From positions 1 to 41,868 of the forward strand of contig CAMNPN010000100.1 of assembly GCA_946548085.1 (NCBI GenBank): a stretch of 41,868 nt of DNA, in the 5' to 3' direction. This DNA comes from an uncultured Prevotella sp. (lineage in GTDB: Bacteria > Bacteroidota > Bacteroidia > Bacteroidales > Bacteroidaceae). Every line of letters begins with the position of its first letter. Position 1 is the first letter of the stretch. Under the pieces are notes generated by a model. It ran no database searches and was not told the DNA's origin. It was given only the letters and a program-made list of their open reading frames with translations. Shown one piece after another: positions 7,829 through 16,635 of the stretch. The translations under genes and the position numbers were made by a program.

Positions 7829-9109
7829 ATGATGAACGAGGCTACACGGTTGTTCATAAGTCAGCACAGGCAGGACGATGTGCGTGAGCTGGCACTTCGG
7901 GGGACGAAAGACCCTGAGGTGGACCTGGCGTTTGCCCTACAGCAAATAGATGGCCGCCGCAGGGCACAGGAGAAACTTCCATCGTGGGCGGCAATAGAGG
8001 GCATCGTGTGGCCTCCGCACCTCTCAATGGAGCAATGTTCAAGCGAGTTGACGGCCCGTTACAAAGCGAAGGTGGCTGGCGGAGGAAGCCTATTTGTAGA
8101 CCTGACAGCTGGATTTGGCGTCGATGCGGCATTTATCGCAGCGGGGTTTGAGAGGGCGGTCTGCGTGGAACTTCAGAAAGAATTATGCGCCATCTCATCG
8201 GCGAATTTCGAGGTTTTAGGACTTCGTCAGATTGAGGTGGTGAACGGCAACGGTGTGGACTATCTGCATGCGATGGAGCCAGCAGACCTGGTGTTCATCG
8301 ACCCAGCACGCCGCGACGAGCACGGAGGGCGCACCTACGGCATCGCCGACTGTACGCCGAACGTGCTCGAGATCATCGATGAAATGGAGGAAAAGGCGGC
8401 GCGGATCATGATTAAACTCTCGCCAATGCTCGACTGGCGTAAGGCTGTGGAGGATATCGGCAGACAGCACGTGGCGGCTGTACATATCGTGTCTGTGAAC
8501 AACGAGTGCAAGGAGTTGCTTATCGTCGTGGAGGGCAGAACGAGGAGTGTGGAGGGAAAATACTCTGTGCATTGTGTGAATCTGCTGGCTGATGGTAGGA
8601 CGGAAAGATTCTCGTGGAGTGTGGAGAGTGATTCGTGGAGGGAGGAGTGTGGAGGGAGGAGTGAGATCTGTTCAGAGGGTGATTCTGCGGCAGGAGTATT
8701 CTCCCTCCACCTTCCACACTCCACACTCCACGAGATTCCCTCCACCACCCACTATCTTTACGAACCCAATGCCTCTGTGATGAAGGCAGGCTGTTTCGAC
8801 TTGCTGGAAGCGCATTTTGGGGTGAGAGCACTCCATCAGAACAGCCACCTGTTTGTGTCAGACAGGCAGGTTGACGGATTCCCTGGCCGTGGGTTTGTCA
8901 TCGAGCGGGAGACATCGATGAACAAGCGCGAACTGAAGGCCAGTCTCGCAGACATTACCCAGGCCAACATCGCCGTAAGAAACTTCCCCTTGTCTGTGGC
9001 AGAGCTCCGCAAACGGCTGAGGATTCAGGACGGCGGCAACGTCTATATATTCGCTACAACCACTGCAAAGGAGGGCCATCGGCTCTTTATCTGCAAGAAA
9101 ATCTCTTAG
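7829..9109 (+). CDS. THUMP-like class I SAM-dependent methyltransferase with in-frame palindromic insert
   Basis: A probable nucleic-acid or RNA methyltransferase. The Rossmann motif I is DLTAGFGVDA near residue 91, with FIDPARRDEHGG further on. The C-terminal part (YLYEPNASVMKAG onward) is the THUMP-like domain. The frame is open from 7781, but MMNEATRL at 7829 is the more natural start and avoids overlap with bcp; that gives 426 aa. Bases 8606-8740 are a purine/pyrimidine-biased inverted repeat translated in frame as roughly 45 extra residues (SWREECGGRSEI to STLHEIPS) between the two domains. The same peptide occurs in the WbqC protein here. Substrate unknown. Confidence 0.85.
   Translation: MMNEATRLFISQHRQDDVRELALRGTKDPEVDLAFALQQIDGRRRAQEKLPSWAAIEGIVWPPHLSMEQCSSELTARYKAKVAGGGSLFVDLTAGFGVDAAFIAAGFERAVCVELQKELCAISSANFEVLGLRQIEVVNGNGVDYLHAMEPADLVFIDPARRDEHGGRTYGIADCTPNVLEIIDEMEEKAARIMIKLSPMLDWRKAVEDIGRQHVAAVHIVSVNNECKELLIVVEGRTRSVEGKYSVHCVNLLADGRTERFSWSVESDSWREECGGRSEICSEGDSAAGVFSLHLPHSTLHEIPSTTHYLYEPNASVMKAGCFDLLEAHFGVRALHQNSHLFVSDRQVDGFPGRGFVIERETSMNKRELKASLADITQANIAVRNFPLSVAELRKRLRIQDGGNVYIFATTTAKEGHRLFICKKIS
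8606..8740 (+). repeat. In-frame palindromic insert in the methyltransferase gene
   Basis: Perfect 16-bp inverted repeat 8610-8625 / 8720-8735 (TCTCGTGGAGTGTGGA and its complement). Inside lies a left block, 8633-8667, identical over 35 bases to minus-strand 26043-26077 in the WbqC gene. A degenerate related unit (GAGGAGTGTGGAGGGA) is also present near 8540-8556. The reading frame is kept throughout. Confidence 0.88.
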
Positions 9110-9123
9110 TGATGCAATAAAAA

Positions 9124-9183
9124 AGCCACAGATTAACACTGACAATTAATGTTTTTCGGTGAAAATCTGTGTAATCTGTGGCT
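9124..9183. repeat. Palindrome with AATCTGTG motifs, possible terminator
   Basis: AGCCACAGATTA (9124-9135) pairs with TAATCTGTGGCT (9172-9183), 12 bp perfect and extendable with a bulge through ACAC/GTGT. It begins 14 bases after the methyltransferase stop and probably ends that transcript or is an intergenic palindromic repeat. AATCTGTGTAATCTGTGG-type palindromes are common in Bacteroidetes intergenic DNA. Confidence 0.6.
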
Positions 9184-9187
9184 AAAA

Positions 9188-9219
9188 TTTGGTTTTTTGC
9201 TCGCTTATTCGTAATTTTG
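9188..9219 (+). promoter_or_regulatory. Promoter for topoisomerase IV subunit B
   Basis: TTTG (9188-9191), 20 bases, TAATTTTG (9212-9219): a full match to the Bacteroidetes consensus and spacing, 22 bases before the ATG. The -33 box starts 5 bases after the palindrome. Confidence 0.82.
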
Positions 9220-9241
9220 CACCGAATAACAGAACGGATTT

Positions 9242-11227
9242 ATGGAAACTGAAAACGATAACATCAAGAATCAACCAGAAGAACAGGTACAGTATAACGA
9301 CGACAACATCCAGACGCTGTCGGGTCTTGAGCACATCCGGTTGCGCCCTGGTATGTATATCGGAAAGCTCGACGACGGTTCGAAGCCCGATGACGGTATC
9401 TACGTGCTGCTGAAGGAAGTGTTCGACAACTCCATCGACGAGTTCAAGATGAAGGCCGGCGACCGCATCGAGGTGACCATCGAGGACAACCTGCGTGTGA
9501 CGGTACGCGACTTCGGGCGAGGCATCCCCCAGGGCAAGCTAATTGACTCGGTGAGCATCCTGAACACCAGCGGAAAGTTCGACTCAAAGGCCTTCAAGAA
9601 ATCTATCGGCCTGAATGGCGTGGGTGTGAAGGCCGTCAACGCACTGAGTAGCCGTTTCGAGGTGCGCAGCTATCGCGACGGCAAGGTGCGCAAGGCCGTC
9701 TTCGCATGTGGCAAGCTGGTAAGCGACGTCACTGAGCCCACGCAGGACGAGAACGGCACCTACGTGTTCTTTGAACCCGACAACACCCTCTTCAAGAACT
9801 ACTCCTATCACGATGAAATCGTGGAGTACATGCTCCGCAACTATACCTATCTGAATACAGGCCTCACCATCATGTACAATGGCCGCCGCATCCTCTCCCG
9901 TCACGGGTTGGAGGACTTGCTCAAGGACCGCATGACCAGTGATGCCCTCTATCCCATCATCCACCTGCAGGGCGAGGATATCGAGGTGGCCTTCACCCAT
10001 GCCAACCAGTATGGCGAGGAGTACTACTCGTTCGTCAACGGCCAGCACACCATTCAGGGCGGCACCCACCAGAGCGCCTTCAAGGAGCATATCGCACGCA
10101 CTATCAAAGAGTTCTTTAATAAATATGAGTATGGCGATATCCGCACGGGTATCGTGGCTGCTATCTCCATCAATGTCGAGGAGCCTATCTTCGAGAGCCA
10201 GACGAAAATCAAGCTGGGCTCTACCACTATGTCGCCTGACGGCGTGAGCATCAACAAATACGTGGGCGATTTCATCAAACAGGAAGTAGACAACTATCTG
10301 CACATCCACGGCGATGTGGCAGAGGTGCTCGAGAACAAGATCAAGGAGAGCGAGCGCGACCGCAAGGCGATGGCAGGCGTGACGAAGCTGGCCCGTGAGC
10401 GAGCCAAGAAGGCCAACCTACACAACCGCAAGCTACGCGACTGCCGTATCCACTTCAGCGATACGAAGAACGACCGCAAGGAAGAGTCGAGCATCTTCAT
10501 CACCGAGGGCGACTCCGCCAGCGGCAGCATCACGAAAAGCCGCGACGTAAACACCCAGGCCGTATTCTCCCTGCGGGGCAAGCCTCTGAACTCGTTTGGA
10601 CTCACCAAGAAGGTGGTTTATGAAAACGAGGAGTTCAACCTGCTGCAGGCTGCCCTCGACATCGAGGAGGGTCTGGACACCCTGAGATATAATAAGGTAA
10701 TCGTAGCCACCGATGCTGATGTCGACGGCATGCACATCCGCCTGCTCATCATCACCTTCTTCCTGCAGTTCTTCCCGGAACTGATCAAGAAGGGGCACGT
10801 CTATGTGTTGCAGACTCCGCTCTTCAGAGTCCGTAACCGTCGTACGAAGATCCGCAACAAGAAGGTGATTGCCGAGGCTGACGCCAAGTCTGAAAGGCTA
10901 CGGGTAGGCGACGGTACGTCGGGAATTAAGAAATCCGACTTCATCACCCGCTATTGTTATAGCGAGGAGGAGCGCCAGACGGCCATCAACGAGCTCGGGC
11001 CAGACCCCGAGATTACTCGATTCAAAGGCCTCGGTGAGATTTCGCCCGATGAATTCGCAGGTTTTATCGGCCCAGACATCCGCCTGGAACAGGTGACACT
11101 CCATAAGAACGACCAGGTGCAGAAACTGCTCGAATATTATATGGGCAAGAACACGATGGAGCGCCAGAACTTCATCATCGATAACCTCGTCATCGAGGAA
11201 GACAGGCCGGAAGAAGACCTACCCTAA
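9242..11227 (+). CDS. parE: DNA topoisomerase IV subunit B (type IIA, ATPase subunit)
   Basis: The ATP-binding subunit of a type IIA topoisomerase, 661 aa. In order: GHKL ATPase ([10 protein letters not shown], then GRGIPQG and [13 protein letters not shown]), transducer, and TOPRIM with EGDSASG near residue 423 and the metal-binding DADVDG near residue 495. RGKPLN and the overall pattern favour ParE over GyrB, but a Bacteroidetes GyrB would look similar. The last codons (EEDLP and stop) fall inside the left inverted repeat of the DUF559 element. It has its own consensus promoter. In Bacteroides, as I recall, coaD commonly follows; here a DUF559 gene stands there. Confidence 0.92.
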   Translation: METENDNIKNQPEEQVQYNDDNIQTLSGLEHIRLRPGMYIGKLDDGSKPDDGIYVLLKEVFDNSIDEFKMKAGDRIEVTIEDNLRVTVRDFGRGIPQGKLIDSVSILNTSGKFDSKAFKKSIGLNGVGVKAVNALSSRFEVRSYRDGKVRKAVFACGKLVSDVTEPTQDENGTYVFFEPDNTLFKNYSYHDEIVEYMLRNYTYLNTGLTIMYNGRRILSRHGLEDLLKDRMTSDALYPIIHLQGEDIEVAFTHANQYGEEYYSFVNGQHTIQGGTHQSAFKEHIARTIKEFFNKYEYGDIRTGIVAAISINVEEPIFESQTKIKLGSTTMSPDGVSINKYVGDFIKQEVDNYLHIHGDVAEVLENKIKESERDRKAMAGVTKLARERAKKANLHNRKLRDCRIHFSDTKNDRKEESSIFITEGDSASGSITKSRDVNTQAVFSLRGKPLNSFGLTKKVVYENEEFNLLQAALDIEEGLDTLRYNKVIVATDADVDGMHIRLLIITFFLQFFPELIKKGHVYVLQTPLFRVRNRRTKIRNKKVIAEADAKSERLRVGDGTSGIKKSDFITRYCYSEEERQTAINELGPDPEITRFKGLGEISPDEFAGFIGPDIRLEQVTLHKNDQVQKLLEYYMGKNTMERQNFIIDNLVIEEDRPEEDLP

Positions 11228-11247
11228 CCCTCCCTAAAAGGGAGGGA
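11211..11247 (+). repeat. Left inverted repeat of the DUF559 element
   Basis: 37 bases that are inverted at 11664-11700 with 36 of 37 identical. It contains its own small palindrome CCCTCCCTAAAAGGGAGGG (11228-11246). The topoisomerase stop codon (11225-11227) is inside it. Confidence 0.95.
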
Positions 11248-11263
11248 ACGAATAGTTCAGAGG

Positions 11264-11632
11264 ATGGAGTATAAGACGGCAAGTCCTGACAGGTATGGGC
11301 TATTGAAGGCGTTCGCAAGGGAGAACCGCCAGAATATGACTCTTGCTGAGAGTGTGTTATGGGATGCACTTCGCGCAGGCTCTATTGACGGACATGATTT
11401 TCTTCGTCAGTATATTATTGGAGATTATATTGTTGATTTCCTCTGTAGGGATAATGGTCTTATTATTGAAGTTGATGGAGGTTATCACTCAGAGCCGAGG
11501 CAAGCAGAGGATGATGAACAAAGAACAGAGTGGCTGGAGTCGAGAGACTATCATGTCTTGAGATTCACGAACGATGAGGTATTATATGATCTGGAAAATG
11601 TGCTTTACGAAATAGAACAAAATCTAAAATGA
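11264..11632 (+). CDS. DUF559 endonuclease-domain protein (Vsr-like)
   Basis: A 122-aa protein of the DUF559 family, related to very-short-patch-repair endonucleases of the PD-(D/E)XK superfamily. The probable active-site residues are D58, E69, D71 and H75 in YIVDF...IIEVDGGYH; E29 lies in the conserved N-terminal helix (TLAESVLW). Cytosolic, with no signal peptide. It is AT-richer than the flanking genes and lies between 36/37-identical inverted repeats, reading in the same direction as parE and the S41 protease. Its stop overlaps the protease start by 4 bases (ATGA). Nuclease activity and a role in moving the repeats are inferred. Confidence 0.88.
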   Translation: MEYKTASPDRYGLLKAFARENRQNMTLAESVLWDALRAGSIDGHDFLRQYIIGDYIVDFLCRDNGLIIEVDGGYHSEPRQAEDDEQRTEWLESRDYHVLRFTNDEVLYDLENVLYEIEQNLK

Positions 11633-13254
11633 ATTGTAAGTCAGAACACTTGAAACTATTAACTCCCTCCCTTTTAGGGAGGGTTGGGGTAGGTCTTCTT
11701 CTCCTTATTTCCACCACGGTTTATGGTCAAAGAATGACGGAATCTCTGCATAAGCTACAGTACGCCGAGATGGTGATCAACAGCCTCTATGTGGACAGCG
11801 TCGACGAGGTGAAACTGGTAGAGGACGGCATCCGAGGTATGCTCAGCAAGCTCGACCCTCACTCCTCCTACGCTACCCCGAAGGAGGTGAAGGAACTGAA
11901 CGAACCCCTCAACGGCAATTTCGAGGGTATCGGCGTTCAGTTTAACATGATGGAGGACACACTCATCGTCATCCAGCCTGTCTCCAATGGCCCCTCAGAA
12001 AGGGTTGGTATTATCGCTGGCGACCGCATCGTATCCGTCAACGACACCGCCATCGCTGGGGTGAAGATGTCGAAAGAGGAGATCATGAAGCGCCTTCGCG
12101 GTCCGAAGGGTACGAAGGTGGAGTTGGGCGTGGTGCGGCAAGGCATCAGCGAGACACTCAAGTTCACCGTTAAGCGCGATAAGATTCCTGTCCATTCCAT
12201 CGACGCCACCTACATGATCCGGCCTGCCATTGGCTATATCCGCATAGGAAATTTCAGCGCCACCACCCATGAAGAATTCCTGGAGGCACTGAGGGCACTG
12301 AGGGCACAGGGCATGGAGCGGCTTATCCTTGACCTGCAGGAGAATGGCGGCGGTTATCTGAAGGCGGCTGTCGACATCGCGGACGAATTTCTGCAGCGCG
12401 GCGACCTTATCGTCTATACAGACGGGCGCAGGGCACCACGTACAGAGTACACCGCCAACGGCAACGGAGCCTTCATGGATGGCAAGGTCGTGGTGCTGGT
12501 TGACGGCTATACAGCCTCAGCGGCAGAGATCGTCACTGGCGCCATCCAGGATCATGACCGTGGACTTGTCGTGGGTCGTCGCACCTTTGGCAAAGGTCTG
12601 GTACAGCGCCCTATCGACCTGCCCGACGGCTCGATGATCCGTCTCACCGTCGCACACTATTACACCCCCTCAGGCCGTTGCATCCAGAAGCCCTATAAGA
12701 AAGGCGACGCCAAGGACTATGCGATGGACATGGTGAACCGTCTGAAAAGCGGCGAGCTGACCAATGCCGACAGCGTCCATTTCATCGACTCGCTGAAGTA
12801 TGAGACACTACGCGAACACCGCACTGTCTATGGCGGAGGCGGCATCATGCCAGACTACTTTGTACCCCTCGACACCACACTTTATACCCGATTCCATCGA
12901 CAGCTGGCCGCCAAGGGCATCGTCATTCAGCAGAACCTGCGCTATGTAGACAACAACCGCAAGCAACTGAAAGCACGTTGGACAGACTTTGCCGACTTCA
13001 AGCAGCATTTCGAGGCACCGCAAAGCCTTGTCGATATTATTTTGTCAGAAGGAGAGAAACAAGGCATCAAACCCAAGGACGAGGCAGAACTCGAGAAGAC
13101 CCTGCCCTACCTGCGTGTGCAGATAAAGGCCCTCATCGCCCGCGACCTCTGGGAGATGAGTGAGTATTTCTCCGTCTTCAATGAAAGCAGCGAGATTATT
13201 AAGAAAGCCCTTGAAGTAATCATGAACGACTCCAAGGAGGCCCCTTCAAAATAA
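11629..13254 (+). CDS. S41-family C-terminal processing peptidase
   Basis: A periplasmic serine protease of the CtpA/Tsp family, 541 aa. Order: signal peptide, short helical region, PDZ domain (about residues 90-180, GIGVQFNM to VVRQG), and the S41 catalytic domain. The catalytic Ser is in TASAAE and the Lys in FGKGLVQ, about 25 residues later. The signal peptide (LLTPSLLGRVGVGLLLLIS) is largely encoded by the right inverted repeat of the DUF559 element, so the N-terminus is repeat-derived. Translationally coupled to the DUF559 gene by ATGA. The pectinesterase follows 16 bases downstream. Confidence 0.92.
   Translation: MNCKSEHLKLLTPSLLGRVGVGLLLLISTTVYGQRMTESLHKLQYAEMVINSLYVDSVDEVKLVEDGIRGMLSKLDPHSSYATPKEVKELNEPLNGNFEGIGVQFNMMEDTLIVIQPVSNGPSERVGIIAGDRIVSVNDTAIAGVKMSKEEIMKRLRGPKGTKVELGVVRQGISETLKFTVKRDKIPVHSIDATYMIRPAIGYIRIGNFSATTHEEFLEALRALRAQGMERLILDLQENGGGYLKAAVDIADEFLQRGDLIVYTDGRRAPRTEYTANGNGAFMDGKVVVLVDGYTASAAEIVTGAIQDHDRGLVVGRRTFGKGLVQRPIDLPDGSMIRLTVAHYYTPSGRCIQKPYKKGDAKDYAMDMVNRLKSGELTNADSVHFIDSLKYETLREHRTVYGGGGIMPDYFVPLDTTLYTRFHRQLAAKGIVIQQNLRYVDNNRKQLKARWTDFADFKQHFEAPQSLVDIILSEGEKQGIKPKDEAELEKTLPYLRVQIKALIARDLWEMSEYFSVFNESSEIIKKALEVIMNDSKEAPSK
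11664..11700 (-). repeat. Right inverted repeat of the DUF559 element, coding for a signal peptide
   Basis: The inverse of 11211-11247 with one mismatch. Weaker similarity (AATAGTT) continues inward from both copies. In the S41 protease frame it encodes TPSLLGRVGVGLL, the core of the export signal. Confidence 0.95.
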
Positions 13255-13270
13255 TAAAAGAAAGAACTAG

Positions 13271-14782
13271 ATGAGAACAACTAAATGCTTGGTAGCCGCC
13301 ATCGTGGCGAGTGCCTTTAGTGTCTGCCCCATGCAGGCACAGAACACTGTCGTGGGTATGATGCCTGAAAACGGCGCAGTGGAAGTGAACCCTGACACAC
13401 ACCTCAGGCTGACGATGGCTGAGGATGCCGTCATCGGAACAAAAGGATTCATCACTGTCTATGACAAACAGACGGGACGAGTGGCTGACCGTCTCGACAT
13501 GAGTATCCCTGCAGGCCCTACGGAGGGTCAGCCCAGGAATCCGTCAGCCCAATACACACCCGTACCTTATTTATATAAGGCCCATCAGCACATCACCAAC
13601 CGCAACACCAAAGCCGGCACCCCCTCTGGCGTCAATGCCTGGGACATGGGGCGCTATCAGTTGGACATCATAGGAGGCTTCTCCGACGGATTCCACTTCT
13701 ATCCCATCATTGCCCACGGCAAACAGCTGACCATCTATCTGCATCACAACATGCTGGACTATGACCGAGAGTACTATGTCACCATCGACAAGGGCGTCAT
13801 TAAAGGCTGCAACGGTATCAAGGGGAAACGGGGTTGGACCTTCCGCACGAAAGCAAAAGCACCAGCCCCTGAGCAACGGGTGCTGACAGTTTCAGCCGAT
13901 GGAACGGGGGACTTCTCTACCGTTCAGGGGGCTCTCGACTTCATCCCCGACTCTGTCTCGACAGAGCAAGAAGGCTACAAGGTGATGGTGAAGAATGGCG
14001 ACTATGAAGAACTGGTCTACTTCCGCAACAAGCGGTTTGTCACCATCGAAGGCGAATCCAGAGAGGGAGTGCTCATACATTATCCTAACAATGAGGTTTT
14101 CAATCCCCACCCTGCCGACATTAAGACCAACGAGGTGAAAGGCACGTTCCCATCCCGTCGCGCTGCCTTTGCGGCAGACAACTGTAGCGATTTGACATTC
14201 CGCAACCTGACACTCAAGACAGACTGCAAGGGTCAGGCCGAGGGCCTACTCGTCAACGGTGAACGCAACTACTTTGAGAATGTTCACATCATCGGCGACG
14301 GCGATGCGCTCCAGGCCAACGGCAGCTGCTATTGGCAGAACTGCCGCATTGACGGCGGCGGCGATACCATCCTTGGCCGCGGTCCCTCGTTCTTCAACCA
14401 CTGCGTGATTACGAGTTATGGCGCCTTTATGTGGATCCGTAACACGGACGAGAACCACGGTAACATCTTTGTTGACTGTCATTTCAAAGGATTGTCACCA
14501 TACGCGGAGTTAGGCCGGCTACCAGACAATAAGGGGAAGAACTACCCCCATGCCGAGTGCGTGTTGCTGAACTGCACCCTCGAGGGTATCCCTGCTGCTG
14601 GCTGGGGACAGACAGACGATGGTGCCAAGACCGCCACCATCCTCGAGTTCAACAGTCACGACCCTGAGGGGCAACCTGTCTCCACCGCCGATCGCCATCC
14701 GCTAATGCGACAGCTAGACCCCATCCGCGATGGGGCTATCATTGGCCGCTACGCTGACAGCCGTTGGGTTCTCGGATGGTGA
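13271..14782 (+). CDS. Pectinesterase family protein (CE8-like)
   Basis: A predicted secreted esterase removing methyl groups from homogalacturonan, 503 aa. Signal peptide (MRTTKCLVAAIVASAFSV... to about residue 24), then an Ig-like Big_5-type domain (MPENGAVEVNPDTHLRL), then a right-handed beta-helix beginning VLTVSADGTGDF. The CE8 catalytic Gln is probably in GQAEGLL and the two Asp in GDGDAL and GGGDTILG. The final Arg motif reads LGRLP rather than the common LGRPW, so activity may deviate. It is convergent with the GH35 gene and only 13 bases away, supporting a joint role in pectin breakdown. Confidence 0.86.
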   Translation: MRTTKCLVAAIVASAFSVCPMQAQNTVVGMMPENGAVEVNPDTHLRLTMAEDAVIGTKGFITVYDKQTGRVADRLDMSIPAGPTEGQPRNPSAQYTPVPYLYKAHQHITNRNTKAGTPSGVNAWDMGRYQLDIIGGFSDGFHFYPIIAHGKQLTIYLHHNMLDYDREYYVTIDKGVIKGCNGIKGKRGWTFRTKAKAPAPEQRVLTVSADGTGDFSTVQGALDFIPDSVSTEQEGYKVMVKNGDYEELVYFRNKRFVTIEGESREGVLIHYPNNEVFNPHPADIKTNEVKGTFPSRRAAFAADNCSDLTFRNLTLKTDCKGQAEGLLVNGERNYFENVHIIGDGDALQANGSCYWQNCRIDGGGDTILGRGPSFFNHCVITSYGAFMWIRNTDENHGNIFVDCHFKGLSPYAELGRLPDNKGKNYPHAECVLLNCTLEGIPAAGWGQTDDGAKTATILEFNSHDPEGQPVSTADRHPLMRQLDPIRDGAIIGRYADSRWVLGW

Positions 14783-14795
14783 TGGCAGACAATCG

Positions 14796-16436
14796 TTAGT
14801 ATTCGTAGAGTTTGATGTGGAGTATTTTCCATTCTCCACAGGATATACGGGCATGACGGCCTTGGTGATCCTGGTCGCCATTCTCACGTCGGATATAATT
14901 GAGTCTGCCCAGACTGTCGACACTCACCTCGTCGACAGAAGCGATGCCTAATCGCTTGCCAGAGAATCGCTTTTTGTCAACCGTAAGCTCTTTTTTCCCC
15001 TCAACGACGAACCCGTCTTCACCAAGCACCTTCTCTTCCTCAAAGGCTTTCTCGTAAGCTGTGGCAAAGCTGACAACAATGCCAGAGCCAGCCAGCAAGT
15101 ACTCGTTTGTGGCAAGCTTCAACAACATCGCCCCTCCCTCTGGCCACTCAGAACCGTCTGTGGCTCGTGGATTCCAGGGCAGGGTAAAGAAATGTCGGCA
15201 GGTGATAACGATCTGCCCGTCGTTGATGATCCGTTCCTTGTCTTGTTGGTCGAACAAGAGTCCCCAGGAGGCATTGGGCTTTGAGCTTTGAGCATTGAGC
15301 ATTGAGCATTGCCGGATGAGGCCGTAGGCCCTTGTCACCGACTCTGTCTCTTCAGGTGCAGCCTGATCGATGGCGAAGGGCGAAAATCCGAGGGCCTGGT
15401 GCTCACCAAAGGCGTACATCGCCCTTACTCCACTATTCACGCAGCAACGGCTCTCAGGGATGAAGAGTGGATTATTGGGGAGTGCATACTGCTCAGCCCA
15501 GCCCTTGAAGCCAGTGTCGTAGATGTCTGGTGCCAACAGGTCGATGCTTGGTGCCCCGGCATGCCAGAAGTCTATCAGATGAGCCAACGGTCCGGCTGAC
15601 GGATACTGTCCAGGCAGACGGCCTCGGCTGTTCATGGCCGCATTCACATAGAGCGGCATGTCATAGATGCTTCGGGCTGTCTGAGCCAGTTGTTCCACAT
15701 ACTTTGCATAGTGGTAGGCCATGAATTTCTCCTCACCGTAGATGTCATCGCCAAAATGCTCCTGCCAGGTCCTTGGCTGTTGGATGCCCAGAGTCTTCCA
15801 CAGTATCCTGGGAATCTGCGACTGGTAAGCCTTCTCCGCCAGTGGCGAATGGTCGCGTGCTGCCTCAAGCATACCTATCTCATTTTCTATCTGCATCATG
15901 ACGACGGTGCCTGTGCCCTTATCCTTCTCCGCCAGATGTCGCATGAAAGAGCCGAACGCCTTGTTGTCGGCCTCCAGCACTTTCTCTGAGAAGCAGCTGG
16001 CTATCTCCATCGGCTTCCCCGCCTTGGTCATAGCCCTTGGGAATCGTTTTGTGTCCGTCTTGAACCATAGTGGCGCATAGCAACTCATGGAGTTCTTCCA
16101 CGCTCCGAACCAGAGGAAGATCACCTTCAGGTCGTTCTCACGGGCCTTGTCGATCACACGATCGGTGAGCGTGAAGTCGAACTGCCCCTCTATGGGTTCG
16201 ATAAACTCCCAATAGGCAGGTACGAGTACGGTGTTCAGCCCCAACTGCCTCATACGGGGCATCACCGCATCTATGTCGTCAATACAAGTAGCGGCACTGT
16301 TGCTCAGTTCCCCGCCGAGAATGGGGAAGAGGCCGTTCAAACGCCGTTCACTTTGTCCTGCAAAGAACTGCACCTGTCTGGCTTCGAGTGTGACGCAGGC
16401 CATCAAAGCCAACAAAATAGAAAAGACCTTTTTCAT
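14796..16436 (-). CDS. GH35 beta-galactosidase with DUF5597 C-terminus
   Basis: A secreted glycoside hydrolase of about 546 aa, probably removing terminal galactose from pectic or galactan side chains. The signal peptide is MKKVFSILLALMACVTLEA. The acid/base Glu lies in MMQIENEIGM near residue 184 and the nucleophile in FIPESRCC near residue 327. The frame opens at 16553, but a -7 box at 16458-16465 excludes that part; MNMKK at 16442 is an alternative start. Bases 15271-15312 are a heptamer array translated in frame as QCSMLNAQSSKPNA. It is the last gene of the susC-susD-GH35 set, with a terminator between it and susD. Confidence 0.86.
   Translation of the reverse strand: MKKVFSILLALMACVTLEARQVQFFAGQSERRLNGLFPILGGELSNSAATCIDDIDAVMPRMRQLGLNTVLVPAYWEFIEPIEGQFDFTLTDRVIDKARENDLKVIFLWFGAWKNSMSCYAPLWFKTDTKRFPRAMTKAGKPMEIASCFSEKVLEADNKAFGSFMRHLAEKDKGTGTVVMMQIENEIGMLEAARDHSPLAEKAYQSQIPRILWKTLGIQQPRTWQEHFGDDIYGEEKFMAYHYAKYVEQLAQTARSIYDMPLYVNAAMNSRGRLPGQYPSAGPLAHLIDFWHAGAPSIDLLAPDIYDTGFKGWAEQYALPNNPLFIPESRCCVNSGVRAMYAFGEHQALGFSPFAIDQAAPEETESVTRAYGLIRQCSMLNAQSSKPNASWGLLFDQQDKERIINDGQIVITCRHFFTLPWNPRATDGSEWPEGGAMLLKLATNEYLLAGSGIVVSFATAYEKAFEEEKVLGEDGFVVEGKKELTVDKKRFSGKRLGIASVDEVSVDSLGRLNYIRRENGDQDHQGRHARISCGEWKILHIKLYEY
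15271..15312 (-). repeat. In-frame heptamer array GC(A/T)TTGA in the GH35 gene
   Basis: Six 7-base units in register: GCATTGG, GCTTTGA, GCTTTGA, GCATTGA, GCATTGA, GCATTGC. The same heptamers occur in the WbqC gene at 26297-26331, and both translate to NAQSSK in the host frame. Confidence 0.88.
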
Positions 16437-16457
16437 ATTCATATCCGTTTGTCGATG

Positions 16458-16465
16458 CAAAGATA
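16458..16465 (-). promoter_or_regulatory. -7 box TATCTTTG for the GH35 gene
   Basis: Minus-strand TATCTTTG, 15-21 bases before the two candidate start codons at 16442 and 16436. No TTTG at -33. It suggests GH35 also has its own transcript. Confidence 0.6.
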
Positions 16466-16470
16466 CGAAT

Positions 16471-16545
16471 AAAAGTAAAAAGGTAAAAAAATAAACAGGT
16501 AAAAAACGTGAAAACATGAGAAGGTAAAAAGGTAAACACATGAAA
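16471..16545 (+). repeat. A-rich GGTAAAAA-type degenerate octamer repeat
   Basis: Several GGTAAAAA, GGTAAACA and AAGTAAAA units occur between the GH35 promoter and the susCD terminator. The same unit, on the opposite strand, fills the susC-susD junction (18596-18624). Confidence 0.65.
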
Positions 16546-16549
16546 AGAA

Positions 16550-16580
16550 ACACGGGGCCGCGTAACAGGCGACCCCGTGT
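16550..16580 (-). terminator. Terminator after susD
   Basis: ACACGGGG (16550-16557) pairs with CCCCGTGT (16573-16580). On the minus strand a T-rich run (TTCTTTTC) follows. It lies 55 bases after the susD stop codon. Confidence 0.75.
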
Positions 16581-16635
16581 AACAATGATCAGAGAGATTT
16601 CACATTGTCATGCTAATCAATACGAAACAAACTAA

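Noticed and set aside
9124..9183. Riboswitch before topoisomerase IV subunit B
   Set aside because: The palindrome lies upstream of the promoter, so it would not be in the topoisomerase transcript; a simple hairpin is enough to explain it.
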